Assembly (NCBI GenBank): GCA_028826165.1
Contig: JAPDFW010000072.1
Span: 216,001-280,000 of the forward strand
Length of the DNA: 64,000 nt
Origin: Anaeramoeba ignava
Lineage: Eukaryota; Metamonada; Anaeramoebidae
Direction: 5' to 3'
Shown here: in pieces, positions 1 through 11,800 of the stretch
Position numbering within the stretch: position 1 is the stretch's first letter
Layout: the number at the start of each line of letters is the position of its first letter
Position numbers and translations under genes: made by a program
The notes under the pieces: model-generated
The model's database searches: none
Told to the model about the DNA's origin: nothing
The model's input: only the letters and a program-made list of their open reading frames with translations

Positions 1-900
1 TTCCAATAATTTATTTTAAAATTAAGTTTTAAATCAATTTATAAATAAATTATTAATTAAATTATATTTAATTTTTATATTTATATTTTTATCCAATTTT
101 TTCCCTATTTTCAGTTTTTTTAATTCTTTTTAATTTAAATAATTCCAATAATTTATTTTTAAAATTAAATTTTAAATTAATTTATAAGTAAATTACTATT
201 AAATTATATTTAATTTTATTATTATAATTTTTATCCAATTTTTTTATTAATTTAATTCCAAATTTTAATCAATTAATAAATTAAATAATTCCAATAATTT
301 ATTTTAAAATTAAGTTTTTAAATTAATTTATAAATAAATTATTAATTAATTATATTTAATTTTCTTATTATATTTTTTATCCAATTTTTTTTATTAATTT
401 AATTTCAAATTTTTAATTAATTAATAAATTAAATAATTCCAATAATTTATTTTAAAATTAAGTTTTAAATCAATTTATAAATAAATTATTAATTAATTAT
501 ATTTAATTTTATTATTATATTTTTATCCAATTTTTTTTATCAATTTAATTTCAAATTTTAATTCTTTTTTAATTTAAATAATTTCAATAATTTATTTTAA
601 AATCAAGTTTTAAATTAATTTATAATTAAATTACTATTAAATTATATTTAATTTTATATTTATAATTTTTATCCAATTTTTTTCCTATTTTCAGTTTTTT
701 TAATTAATTTTTAAATTAAATAATTCCAATAATTTATTTTAAAATTAAGTTTTAAATTAATTTATAAATAAATTATTAATTAATTATATTTAATTTTCTT
801 ATTTATATTTTTTATCCAATTTTTATCAATTTAATTTCAAATTTTAATTCTTTTTTAATTTAAATAATTTCGTTAAATTGTTTTAAAATTAAGTTTTAAA
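1..900. repeat. AT-rich satellite, ~145 bp period
   Basis: A degenerate tandem repeat. The landmark TTCCAATAATTTATTTT (with small changes) recurs near 1, 143, 289, 437, 593 and 724, with a decayed copy near 869, giving steps of about 131-156 bp. Each unit also carries TTAAGTTTTAAAT and a TTTTTATCCAATTTTT block. No coding potential is visible. It may lie inside an intron of the neighbouring minus-strand gene, because that gene's last exon in the window ends in a GT donor pointing this way. Confidence 0.8.
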
Positions 901-2365
901 AATAAAAGAAAAAATTTTTAAAAAGATTTAATTGTTTGAAATATTTAATCCAATTTTTGAAAAGAAAAAAAATTGAAATTTAAAAAGTTAAATGAAAAGA
1001 AAAAGTTAAAGAAGTTTTTCAAACTAATTGGAGCAAAATTAGAAGGATTAAAATATATTTAATTTTATTAAAATTGAATAAAAATTAAAATAAAAATTTA
1101 AATAAAAATTTGAATTAAAATAAAAAAAATTAAAAATTTAAAATTAAGTTTTAAAAAATCAATTACTATTAAATTAAAAATTGGAATAAAAATATATTTT
1201 AAAAATCCAATTTTTTGAATATTTTTTTTTTTAATAAATTTTTAAATTAAATAATTCAAAAAAAATTTGAAAATTAAGTCAAAATAAAATTTATAAATAA
1301 AAAATGAATAAATAATTGGATTTGAAATTATAATTTTTAAAATTAAAATAAAAATTAAAATAAATTTGAATAAAAATTAAATAAAATTTATTTTAAAATT
1401 AAATAAAAATTTAAATAAAAATTGGAATTTAATTTTATATTTAAAATTTTTAAATTTTTAAAAATTTAATTTCAAAATAAAATTAATTTTTAATTTAAAA
1501 ATGGAAAAAATTTTTTTAAAAATTAAGTTTTTAAAAAATTTATAATTAAATTACTATTAAATTATATTTAATTTTCTAATTAAATTTTTTTATAAATTTT
1601 TATTAATAAAATTTCAAATTAAATATAATTAATTAAATATTTAAATTAAATAATTTATTTAAAAATTAAGTTTTAAAATCAATTTTAAATATTTATTAAT
1701 TAATTATATTTAATTTTATATTTATAAATTTTATCCAATTTTTAATTTATTTTAAAAATTTTAATTAATATTTAAATTAAATATTTCAATAATTTATTTT
1801 AAAAATTAAGTTTTAAATCAATTTATAAATAAGTTTTAATTATTTAGATTAAATTATTTATTATAAAATTCAATTTTTATCAATTTAATTTCAAATTTTA
1901 AATTTTTAATTTAAATAATTCCAATAAATTTTAAAATTAAGTTTTAAATTAATTTATAATTAAATATTAATTAATTATATATTTAAATTTTATAATTATA
2001 TTTTTATCCAATTTTTATCAATTTAATTTCAAATTTTTAAATATTTAGATTTAAATATTTAGATTAAATGGTTTTAAAAATAAAAAGAAAAATTTTAAAA
2101 AGATTTTGTTGTTTGAAAGAAGTAAAAATTTTGAAAAGAAAAAGATTGAAAGTAAAAAGATTGAAAAGAAAAAGTTAAAGAAATTTTTTTAATTGAGCAA
2201 AATTAGAAACAGAATAATAATATTAACAAAATTGGAATAAAAAAAAAAATAAAAATTAAAATAAAAAATTGGAATAAAAATTGGAATAAAAATTAAAATA
2301 AAAATTGGAATAAAATTTGGAATAAAAATTAAAATAAAAATTAAAATAAAAATTTCAATTATTAC
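901..2365. other. AT-rich non-coding stretch, possible intron
   Basis: Decayed versions of the upstream satellite landmarks (TTTATCCAATTTTT, AATTAAGTTTTAAA) persist to about 2070. From 2220 to 2350 comes a run of AAAATTGGAATAAAAATT repeats. CT dinucleotides, which would be minus-strand AG acceptors, are rare, and no piece resembling the expected next exon (beginning with a YYxSxGL-like motif) was found. The minus-strand gene therefore either continues beyond the window edge or has lost its 3' end here. Confidence 0.5.
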
Positions 2366-5300
2366 TTGTCTTGGTTTAACCCAGAAATAGAAAATTCCAG
2401 AATCTTCATCCATTGTAACCGCTAAAAATTTAGATTAAAAATTTAGATTAAATATTTAGATTAAGAATTTAGATTAAGAATTTAGATTAAAAATTTAGAT
2501 TAAATATTTAGATTAAAAAAATACCGAAATTGGAAACTTGATCATTTTCGTTGAAAGTGATAATAAACTTAGAAAACATTCTCATTGCTTCCATTCCATC
2601 TTCATCACGACAAACATGGGGAAGACCTGAATCTTGTTTAAGAATTCCAGTCAAATAACGTTCACGAACATACTTAATTGCATCAGCTTTATCATCAACA
2701 CTCAATTCAGAATTATTAAGCAATTGAGTGTAGTCTGCCATGATATAAAAAGGATTTGAAATCAAATTACTGAATTGCAAAGATCCTTGTTCCAATGCTT
2801 TTTGTGTTTCAATACTTTCAAGTTTGATTCTTAAAAAGAAAATTTCATTTAACAATTTTTGCATTTTAGATCCAAGTCCATCACAAGAATAATAAGCCTT
2901 AATTTAATTTAAATTTTAATTTTAAATTGATTTTTAATTGATTTTTAATTCATTTTAATTGATTTAATTGATTTAATTGATTTTAATTGATTTAATTGAT
3001 TTAATTGATTTAATTCATTTTAATTGATTTTAATTGATTTAATTGATTTTAATTCATTTTTGATTTAATTGATTTTTAGATTTATTTTCATTTTAATTGA
3101 TTTTTAAATTCATTTTTAGATTTAAATCATTTTGATTTTTTTTTTGATTTTAATTCATTTTTAGATTTTAAATGATTTTTAGATTTTTTGATTTTAATTA
3201 ATTTATTTTTTTTTAGATTTAATTTTTGATTTATTGATTTGATTTAATTGATTTTTAATTTATTTTTTTAGATTGATTCATTTTTAGATTTAATTGATTT
3301 TTAGATTTAATTGATTTTTATTTAGATTTAATTCATTTTTTTTAAGATTTAATTGATTTTTAATTTATTTAATTCATTTTTTTAGATTTAATTGATTTAA
3401 TTGATTTTTTTAATTTATTTAATTGATTTAATTGATTTAATTGATTTAATTTATTTTAATTCATTTTTTAGATTTAATTGATTTTAATTGATTTAATTCA
3501 TTTTTAGATTTTAATTTTTAGATTTTTTTTTGATTTTTAGATTTAATTCATTTTTAGATTTAATTTTATTTTTAGATTTATTTTTTAGATTTAATTTTAA
3601 ATTTTTTTTAATTTAATTCATTTTTTTAGATTTTTTTTTTGATTACTTGATTGTGATTAACAAAAAATGTTAATAGTTGGCTTTCTGGATCATATTCAAA
3701 AGAAAAATTTGATTTCGATAAACTTGAACTAACAAATCGGAATAATACAACTTTGAATAAACGAAGCCCTTCTTTACCAAGTTCTGTTTTAGCAACTTCT
3801 TGATAAGCTTTCAAAATGGAAGGAAGATAACGTTCACTAATATATTCAAAAGCTTTTCCTTTATCATCTTGATCAATATCAGAACTTTTCAAAAATCTAT
3901 TTAAAAAAATTAAATTCCAAAAGAAAATTAAATCCAAAAAAAGAAAAAAAAGAATAAATTTTTTTACTCTTTCATTTCCAATCGGATCTCAATTGGTTGT
4001 TCATTATTAATTAACTGAGCAAATTTAGTGGAATAACTATTAATATTTGGTTCATATTTTGATGAATTTTCCCAAACATTCAAATTGTAATTATCATTCA
4101 ATAATTTTCTTAATCTTGATTCCAAACCACTTGAATCATAATAATATTGACTGGCATTAATATTAAAAACAAGTGTTTGATCTTTATCTTCCAAAGTGAA
4201 TGAAAAATTTGAGTTTTGATTATCAGTATGAGTTCTTAAAACAAGTTTGCTAATCATTAAGAGTACTTTTTTTCCTGATTCTGTTTTGGAAATGCCTTCA
4301 AAAGCCTTTTTAATGTTTGGTAAATATCTTTCAGTAATTTGGTTATAGATTTTTCCTTTATCATCTTGATCAACATTTGTTGAGAATAAGAAACTAATAA
4401 ATAATAATTATAAAAATAATAAATAATAAAAATAAATATTAAATATTTTTTTTTGAATTTCGTTTTAAATCAAATTGCCTTGTTATATCTAAAGTAATAA
4501 TAAAACCTTCATCAACTCCTGGAACTGATTTGAATTGTTGGTTGTGTTTATCAATCAAAGGAGTCATTTTGTCATTTTCAATCAAAACATTCAAATTGTA
4601 ATTATCATCCAATAATTTTCTTAATCTTGATTCCAAACCACTTGAATCATAATAATATTGATTATAATTAATATTAAAAACCATGGTTTTCTTTTCGTCT
4701 TCCAAAGTAAATGAGAAGTTTGAATTTTGAGTATCAGTATGAGTTCTTAAAATAAGTTTGTAAATGTTTTTAAAAATATTTTTTCCAATAATATCTTTTG
4801 CGATTCCTTCAAAAGCCTTAAAAATGTTTGGTAAATATCTTTCAGTAATTTGGTTGTAGATCTTTCCTTTATCATCTTGATCAACATCTGTTGAGAATAA
4901 GAAACTAATAATAAATAAATAATAAATAAATAATAAATAAATAAAATTAATTTGTTTGTAATTTAATATTTTATTATTTAATATTTTACTTTTGAATATC
5001 CAATTCAATCAGAAATTGTTGTAAATCAAATGATTTTACGAATTTTGCATTAAATTCAATTATTGAGGTTTCGTTTTTATTACTTGATAACATAATATTC
5101 AAATTGTAATTATCATCCAATAATTTTCTTAATCTTGATTCCAAACCACTTGAATCATAATAATATTGATTATAATTAATATTAAAAACCATGGTTTTTC
5201 TTTCGTCTTCCAAAGTAAATGAGAAGTTTGAATTTTGAGTATCAGTATGAGTTCTTAAAATCAATTTAGTGATGTTTTTAAAAACATTTTTTCCGATCGG

Positions 5301-8300
5301 ATCCTTAGCGATTCCTTCATAAGCCTTAAAAATGTTTGGTAAATATCTTTCAGTAATTTGGTTATAAATCTTTCCTTTATCATCTTGATCAACATCTGTT
5401 GAGAATAAGAAACTAATAATAAATAAATAATAATAAATAAATAAATAAAATTAATTTGTTTGTAATTTAATATTTTATTATTTAATATTTTACCTTTGAA
5501 TATCCAATTCAATCATAAATTGTTCTAATTCAAATGATTTTACGAATTTTGTATTAAATTGCAATATTTGGGGTTGAGCAATATCACTTGCAATAAAAAT
5601 ATTCAAATTGTAATTATCATCCAATAATTTTCTTAATCTTGATTCCAAACCACTTGAATCATAATAATATTGACTAGCATTAACATTGAACACAAGAGTT
5701 GCTTTTTCATCTTCCAAAGTGAATGAAAAGTTTGAATTTTGGTTATCAAGATGAATTTTGATGATTAATTTGTAAATGTTTTTAAACATGTTTTTTCCAA
5801 TAACATTCTGAGAAATTCCTTCAAAAGCTTTGAGGATGTTTGGCAAGTATCTCTCTTTTATTGTATCGAAAATTTTTCCCTTATCATCTTGGTCAACTTG
5901 GTCACTTTTCAAGAATCTATGAAGAAAATGGAATGAATTAAAAATGAATATTAAATATTTAATTAAAATGAATATTGAATTGAATATTGAATTGAATTGA
6001 ATTAAATTGAATTGAATATTAAAATTGAATATTAAATATTGAATTAAATATTAAATATTGAATTGAATTGAATATTAAATTGAATATTGAATTGAATTGA
6101 ATTAAATATTGAATTGAATTGAATTGAATTGAATTGAATATTGAATTGAATTAAATATTGAATTGAATATTGAATTAAATTGAATATTGAAATTGAATTG
6201 AATTAAATTGAATTGAAATTGGAATTGAAATTCAAAATGAATATTGAATATGAATATTGGAATGGGAATTAAATATTGAATTGAATATTGGGAATTGAAT
6301 TATTGAATATTAAATTAAAATTAAATTGAATTGAATTGGAATTAAATTATTGAATTAAATTAAGTATTAAATATTGAATTGAATTGAATATTAAAATTAA
6401 AATTGAATTGAATATTGAATTGAATTGAATTTGAATTGAATTGAATATTGAATTGAATTGAATTGAATTGAATTGAATTGAATATGAATTGAATTGAATG
6501 AATTGAATTGAAATTGAATAAATTGAATTTGAATTAAATTGGAAATTGAATTGGAATTTTGAATTTAAATATTGAATTAAATTAAATATTAAATTGAAAT
6601 ATTGAAAATTGAATGGAATCAAATTGAATTTAAATATTGAATTGAATTGAAAAAATGGAATTGGTGAATAAAAATATTAAATTGAATTTAAATATTGAAT
6701 ATTGAATATTGAATTGAATAATAAAATTAAAATTAAATTGAATTGAAATTGAATTGGAATTGAAATAAAAATTGAATTGAATTGAATTGAATTGAAATTG
6801 AAATTGAATTAAATTGAATATTAAATTAAAATTGAATTCAAAATGGAATTGAATTGAATTGAATTGAAATTTGAATGAATTGAATTGAATTGGAATTAAA
6901 TAAATTAAATTGAATTGAAATTGAATTAAATGAATTAAATAAATTGAATTAAAATAAATGGAATTGAATTGAATTGAATTGAATTAAATTGAATTGAATT
7001 GAATTAAATTAAATTGAATTGAATTAAATTGAATATTAAATATTGAATTGAATTGAATTGAATTAAATTGAATTAAATTAAATTGAATTAAATTAAATAT
7101 TAAATTGAATTAAATTAAATATTGAATTGAATTGAATTGAATATTAAATTCAAAATTGAATTGAATTGAATTGAATTAAATATTAAATATTGAATATTTA
7201 CTGTTTTAATTTCAATTCAATATCAAATTTCATTTCTTCAACACCAATCAACTGGGTAAATTTCTTTTTGAATTCATCAATAATTGGTTTTGCTTGTGAA
7301 TTTTTTTCCCAAACATTGAGATTATAAGTATCATCCAAAAGTTTTCTTAATGCAGGTTCTAAATTGCTTGAATCATAATACATTTGAGATGGTAAAACAT
7401 TGAACACAATTGTTGTATCGTCGTCTTCAAAAAGGAATGAGAAATTTCGAAGTTGTGTTTCTCCTACAATAATTCGAATTGTGAATTTTTGAATAACTGA
7501 CATAACTTTTTGGCCTGATTTATCTTTGATAATTTGTGTAATCCTATTTTTATTTTTAGAATTAAATTCAAAATTAAAATTAAAATTAAAATCAAAATTA
7601 GAATTAGAATTAGAATTAGAATTAGAATTAGAATTAGAATTAGAATTAGAATTAAAATTAGAATTAGAATTAGAATTAGAATTAGAATTAGAATTAGAAT
7701 TAGAATTAAAATTAAAATTAAAATTAAAATCAAAATCAAAATCAAAATTAAATTTGTTATTTTTGATCTTATTATTTTTTGAGTTGGTTAAGATTTGCTT
7801 TTTTTTGAAATTATTCACCAATTCAAAATTAAAATTAGAATTAAAATTAAATTTGAAATTAGAATTAGAATTAGAATTAGAATTAAAATTAAAATTAGAA
7901 TTAGAATTAGAATTAAAATTAAAATTAAAATTAAAATCAAAATCAAAATCAAAATTAAAATTAAAATCAAAATCAAAATTAAAATCAAAATAAAAATCAA
8001 AATCAAAATCAAAATTAAAATTAAAATTAAAATCAAAATCAAAATCAAAATTAAAATTAAAATCAAAATCAAAATCAAAATCAAAATCAAAATTAAAATC
8101 AAAATTAAAATTAGAATTAGAAAATTAAATTAAAATTAAAATTAGAATTAAAATCAAAATCAAAATCAAAATCAAAATTAAAATCAAAATCAAAATTAAA
8201 ATCAAAATCAAAATCAAAATCGAAATCAAAATCAAAATCAAAATCAAAATTAAATTTAGATTGATTATTTACGCTTTTTCTATATTGGGGATATATCTTT

Positions 8301-8475
8301 CAACAGTATATTCAATTGCTTTTGGTTTATCATCTTTTTCAACTTGTGAAGATTTCATAAATTCATCCCAATCAAAGAAAAACTCCATTGTTTTTCCAAT
8401 AAGTCCTGAAATTCTGTTTGCTGCTTCTTGGATTTGAGGTTGATATTTTTTTAAAGCTCTTTTAATTGCTAACAT
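2366..8475 (-). CDS. Tandem-repeat protein of unknown function (partial, 9 exons)
   Basis: I do not recognise the family. ATG at 8475. Exons: 8273-8475, 7202-7543, 5494-5916, 4990-5412, 4479-4904, 3968-4393, 3647-3896, 2525-2897 and 2366-2421, together about 974 codons, with the 3' end missing. It is a chain of at least seven ~141-residue units. Each has a DQDDKGK...ERYLPNI..KA..GI segment, a QNSNFSFTLED strand-like segment, QYYYDSSGLESRLRKLL and an NYNLNV motif. The four middle exons are 423, 423, 426 and 426 nt, one unit each, all bounded by phase-2 introns. Units C and D are nearly identical in their first halves, indicating recent exon duplication. Introns open GT and close TAG or AAG, except the intron after 4479, which appears to use a GC donor. 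No signal peptide or membrane segment is evident. Confidence 0.7.
2898..3646 (-). repeat. Intron of TTAATTGATT-type simple repeats
   Basis: Intron between exons 7 and 8 of the tandem-repeat gene. It is filled with short T-rich units, TTTAATTGATTTTAATTGATT on the plus strand, later mixed with TTTTTAGATTTAATTCATT. The flanking coding phases match (phase 0), which supports its being spliced out. Confidence 0.7.
5917..7201 (-). repeat. Intron of ATTGA pentamer repeats
   Basis: A 1.29 kb intron between exons 2 and 3 of the tandem-repeat gene, made almost wholly of GAATT/ATTGA pentamers with interspersed AATATT. The phase (2) matches on both sides. Long open frames within it (for example 6347-6622) are repeat artefacts. 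Confidence 0.75.
7544..8272 (-). repeat. Intron of AAAATT/GAATTA/AAAATC hexamers
   Basis: Intron 1 of the tandem-repeat gene. It consists of hexamer arrays on the plus strand: AGAATT early, then AAAATT and AAAATC. A 60-bp non-repetitive patch near 7750-7820 interrupts it. All six-frame open frames here encode only KIKI, LILI, NSNS or KSKS strings and are not genes. Confidence 0.8.
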
Positions 8476-8887
8476 TTTGAACTAAATCAAATAGAAAATG
8501 AAAAATGAAGGCAAAAAAAAAATTAAAAAAAGTTTTTTTTTTTGTTTTTTCTTTTTAAATCTTCAATTTTTTATAAAATGACGTTCTTCCTTTTCAAATC
8601 AATTCAAATTCATTTCAATTCAATTCAAATCATTCATTTCTTTTATTTAATAAAAGATTTTAATAAAGAAAATCAATTAATCCAAAAAACAAAAAGTGGA
8701 AAAAAAAATTCAAATCAAAAAAGGTGAAAAAATAATAATTTGACTAAAAATTTCTTTAAAATTACTAATTTTCAATTTTTAATTTATTTTTAACAATAAA
8801 AAATTTTTTTTTATTTTTTCCTTTTAATTTTTTGTTCATTTTATAATTTCTCTTTTAAATAAAAAATTATATAAAATAAAAATAAAA
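8476..8887. promoter_or_regulatory. Divergent intergenic/promoter region
   Basis: A 412-bp spacer between two genes transcribed away from each other. It contains A- and T-homopolymer tracts and an AATTCAAATC-rich patch (8600-8650). A 61-codon open frame inside it has no recognisable features. I see no defined promoter motif beyond the poly-A/T tracts next to each start. Confidence 0.4.
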
Positions 8888-11800
8888 ATGCAAAATTTTA
8901 ATGAATTAACAAAACAAATTTTAAATAATTTCGCAAAAGGAAATTGCAATTTTGAGGTTTGAAAATTAATATAGAAAATTTAAATCAAAAAAAAATATAA
9001 CAAAAGATTACAAAAATGATTTGGATTTTTGTAAATTTTTTTTATTGAAAATTTAAAATAAGGTTTTAACAATTCTTCTTTCTACAAAATTTATAAATAA
9101 ATCTGCTCAAATTAAAGCAGTTTTATCTATAACTCAAAAAGAATTGGAATTAAAATTTTCACATGAAAATGATTTACTTGTTTTATCATCCCTTTTTTCG
9201 GATCAAGAAAACTTAAAAGTAAAAAAAATTTTTTATCAAAATTAAATTTGAAATTAAATTTAAAATTAAAATTAAAATCAAATTTAAAATCAAAATTAAA
9301 ATCAAAATTAAAATTAAAATCAAATTTAAAATCAAAATTAAAATTAAAATTAAAATTCATTTATAAAATTAAAATTAAAATTAAAATTAAAATTAAAATT
9401 AAAATTAAAATTAAAATTAAAATTAAAATTAAAATTAAAATCAAAATTAAAATTAAAATTAAAATTAAAATTAAAACCAAAATAAAAATTAAAATCAAAA
9501 TTAAAATTAAAATTAAAATTAAAATTAAAATTAAAATCAAAATTAAAATTAAAAATTAAAAATTAAAATTAAAATTAAAATTAATTGAAAAAATAGTTTA
9601 ACTTTTCTGAACGAACTAATGAATTTACAATTAAAATTAAAGAAAAAGAATTTGGAATAATAACACAATCCAAAAATGAAAAATATATTCTAACGAAAAC
9701 ACTAGAAATGTATCGAGGATATTCTGAATTTAACAATATAATTAACTATTCTTTTAAAATTTTAAAAACAATACTTGGAGGTAAAAAAAATAAAACCATT
9801 ACAAAAATGAATAAAAATTAAAAATGGAAAAAAATAATAAATAATGATTAGAAATTGAAGAAATTGAAGCATTAAGTTTAAGATGCATTAATTATTTACC
9901 TATTAAATTTCAAATTCGATTATTTGTTAAAAGTGCTAAAAAATGGACTAAAAATGAAGGTCCAAAAGTAGTTCTAAGTACAAATGTGAATGATCCAATG
10001 ATTCATTCACAATTAGTTTTAAATTATGAAAATTTTCAAATAATTTCAAATCAATTTAGTTCTCTTATTTTCACAAGAGGAACTAAAAATTTAGAAGTAA
10101 AAAATTAAAATTAAAATTAAAATTCATTTTGAAATTAAAATTAAAATTAAAATTAAATTTAAATTTAAAATTAAAATCAAAATTAAAATTCATTTTGAAA
10201 TTAAAATTCATTTATAAAATTAAAATTAAATTTCATTTTGAAATTAAAATTAAAATTAAAATTCAACTGAAAATTAAAATCAAAATTAAAATTAAAATTA
10301 AAATAAAAATTCATTTTGAAATTTAAAATTAAAATTAAAATTAAAATTAAAATTAAAATTAAAATTAAAATTCATTTTGAAATTAAAATTAAAATTAAAA
10401 TTAAAATTAAAATTAAAATTAAAATTAAAATTAAAATCAAAATTAAAATTTAAATTTAAAATTAAAATTCATTTTGAAATTAAAATTAAAATTCATTTTG
10501 AAATTAAAATTAAACTTTAGTTCTCTATTCTTCAATCAAATATACAAACAATTAAAATTCAAGTAGATAAAGTTAAATTTCTTATAAAAACTGAAAGTAA
10601 AGAAATTACAAATTTACTTTCTTCTTGTTGGAAAAAAATGGATTATACAAATGATAAATTGGAAAAAATGTTACAAAAAGAAATAGAAATAGAAAAAGAA
10701 AAAGAAAATAAAAATAAAAACGAGGAAATTTTGATAAAAAAAATACTAGAATCAACAGAAAAAATAGAAACAGAATTGCAAAAAACACCACAAAAAAATA
10801 AAACACAAGAAAATCAAAAAGAAATGGAAGGAAATTTTCAATTTGATGTAGTTTTAATTAGAACAAATAAAAAAATCATAAATTGCAAAGTGATTTTAAC
10901 TTCTCAAAATATATTGATCAAAATGGATAATCACAAATCAGAAAGAAAATATGATTATGTGTTTGAAAGTGAAGTTATTCCAATTGATGAAAGAAGTTTA
11001 TCATGTGTTTTAAAATTATCATATTTTTTAAAACTTGAAATTGTTTTTACAAGTCTCGAAAATCGGAACAAATTTATCAATACATTTAATAGCTTTAAAA
11101 TGGATTTAATGAAAGAAATTTTGGAACAAGTTACAACAGATAATATTCCAGAAGAACCTGTGATACAATTACCTGTAGAATTGAGAAAAAATTCACATGA
11201 TATTCAGGCTCCTAGAGCAAAATTTTTTTACGAACTTGAAGTTATGGATCGAAATGGTCTTGTTTCAATTAATAAATGTCAGCTTGTGTTTTCAAAAAAA
11301 GCAATTTCCATTTTTTCACAAACTGAAGCTTCAATTTTTTCAATTGGAAAAGAAACGAAGGTAGAAAAATATATAAAATATTCAAAATAAATATTTAAAA
11401 TATTTAAAATATTTAAAATATAAAATATAAAATATAAAATATAAAATAAATATTTAAAATATAAAATATAAAATAAATATTTAAAATATAAAATATAAAA
11501 TAAATATTTAAAATATAAAATATAAAATAAATATTTAAAATATAAAATATAAAATAAATATTTAAAATATTTAAAATATTTAAAATATAAAATATTTTAA
11601 AATATTTAAAAATTTAAAATATAAAAATAAAATAAAATATTTGAAATTTAAAATATAAAAAAAATATTTAAAAATTTAAAATATTTAAAAATAAAAATAA
11701 ATATTTAAATATTTAAAATATTTTAAAAAAATAAAATAAATATTTTAAAATATTTTAAAATATTTTAAAAATATAAAATAAATATTTTAAAAACATTTTA

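Noticed and set aside
6347-6622. 91-codon Phe/Asn/Gln-rich minus-strand ORF
   Set aside because: Product of ATTGA pentamer repeats inside an intron whose flanking exon phases match.
7464-8133. Several open frames of 80-155 codons on both strands coding LILI, KIKI or KLKLEL strings
   Set aside because: They are translations of stop-free AAAATT/GAATTA/AAAATC hexamers in an intron; the same occurs at 9248-9559, 19566-19841, 26258-26687, 30682-31228, 31925-32664, 35483-35915, 42426-42647, 46702-47110 and 50285-50650.
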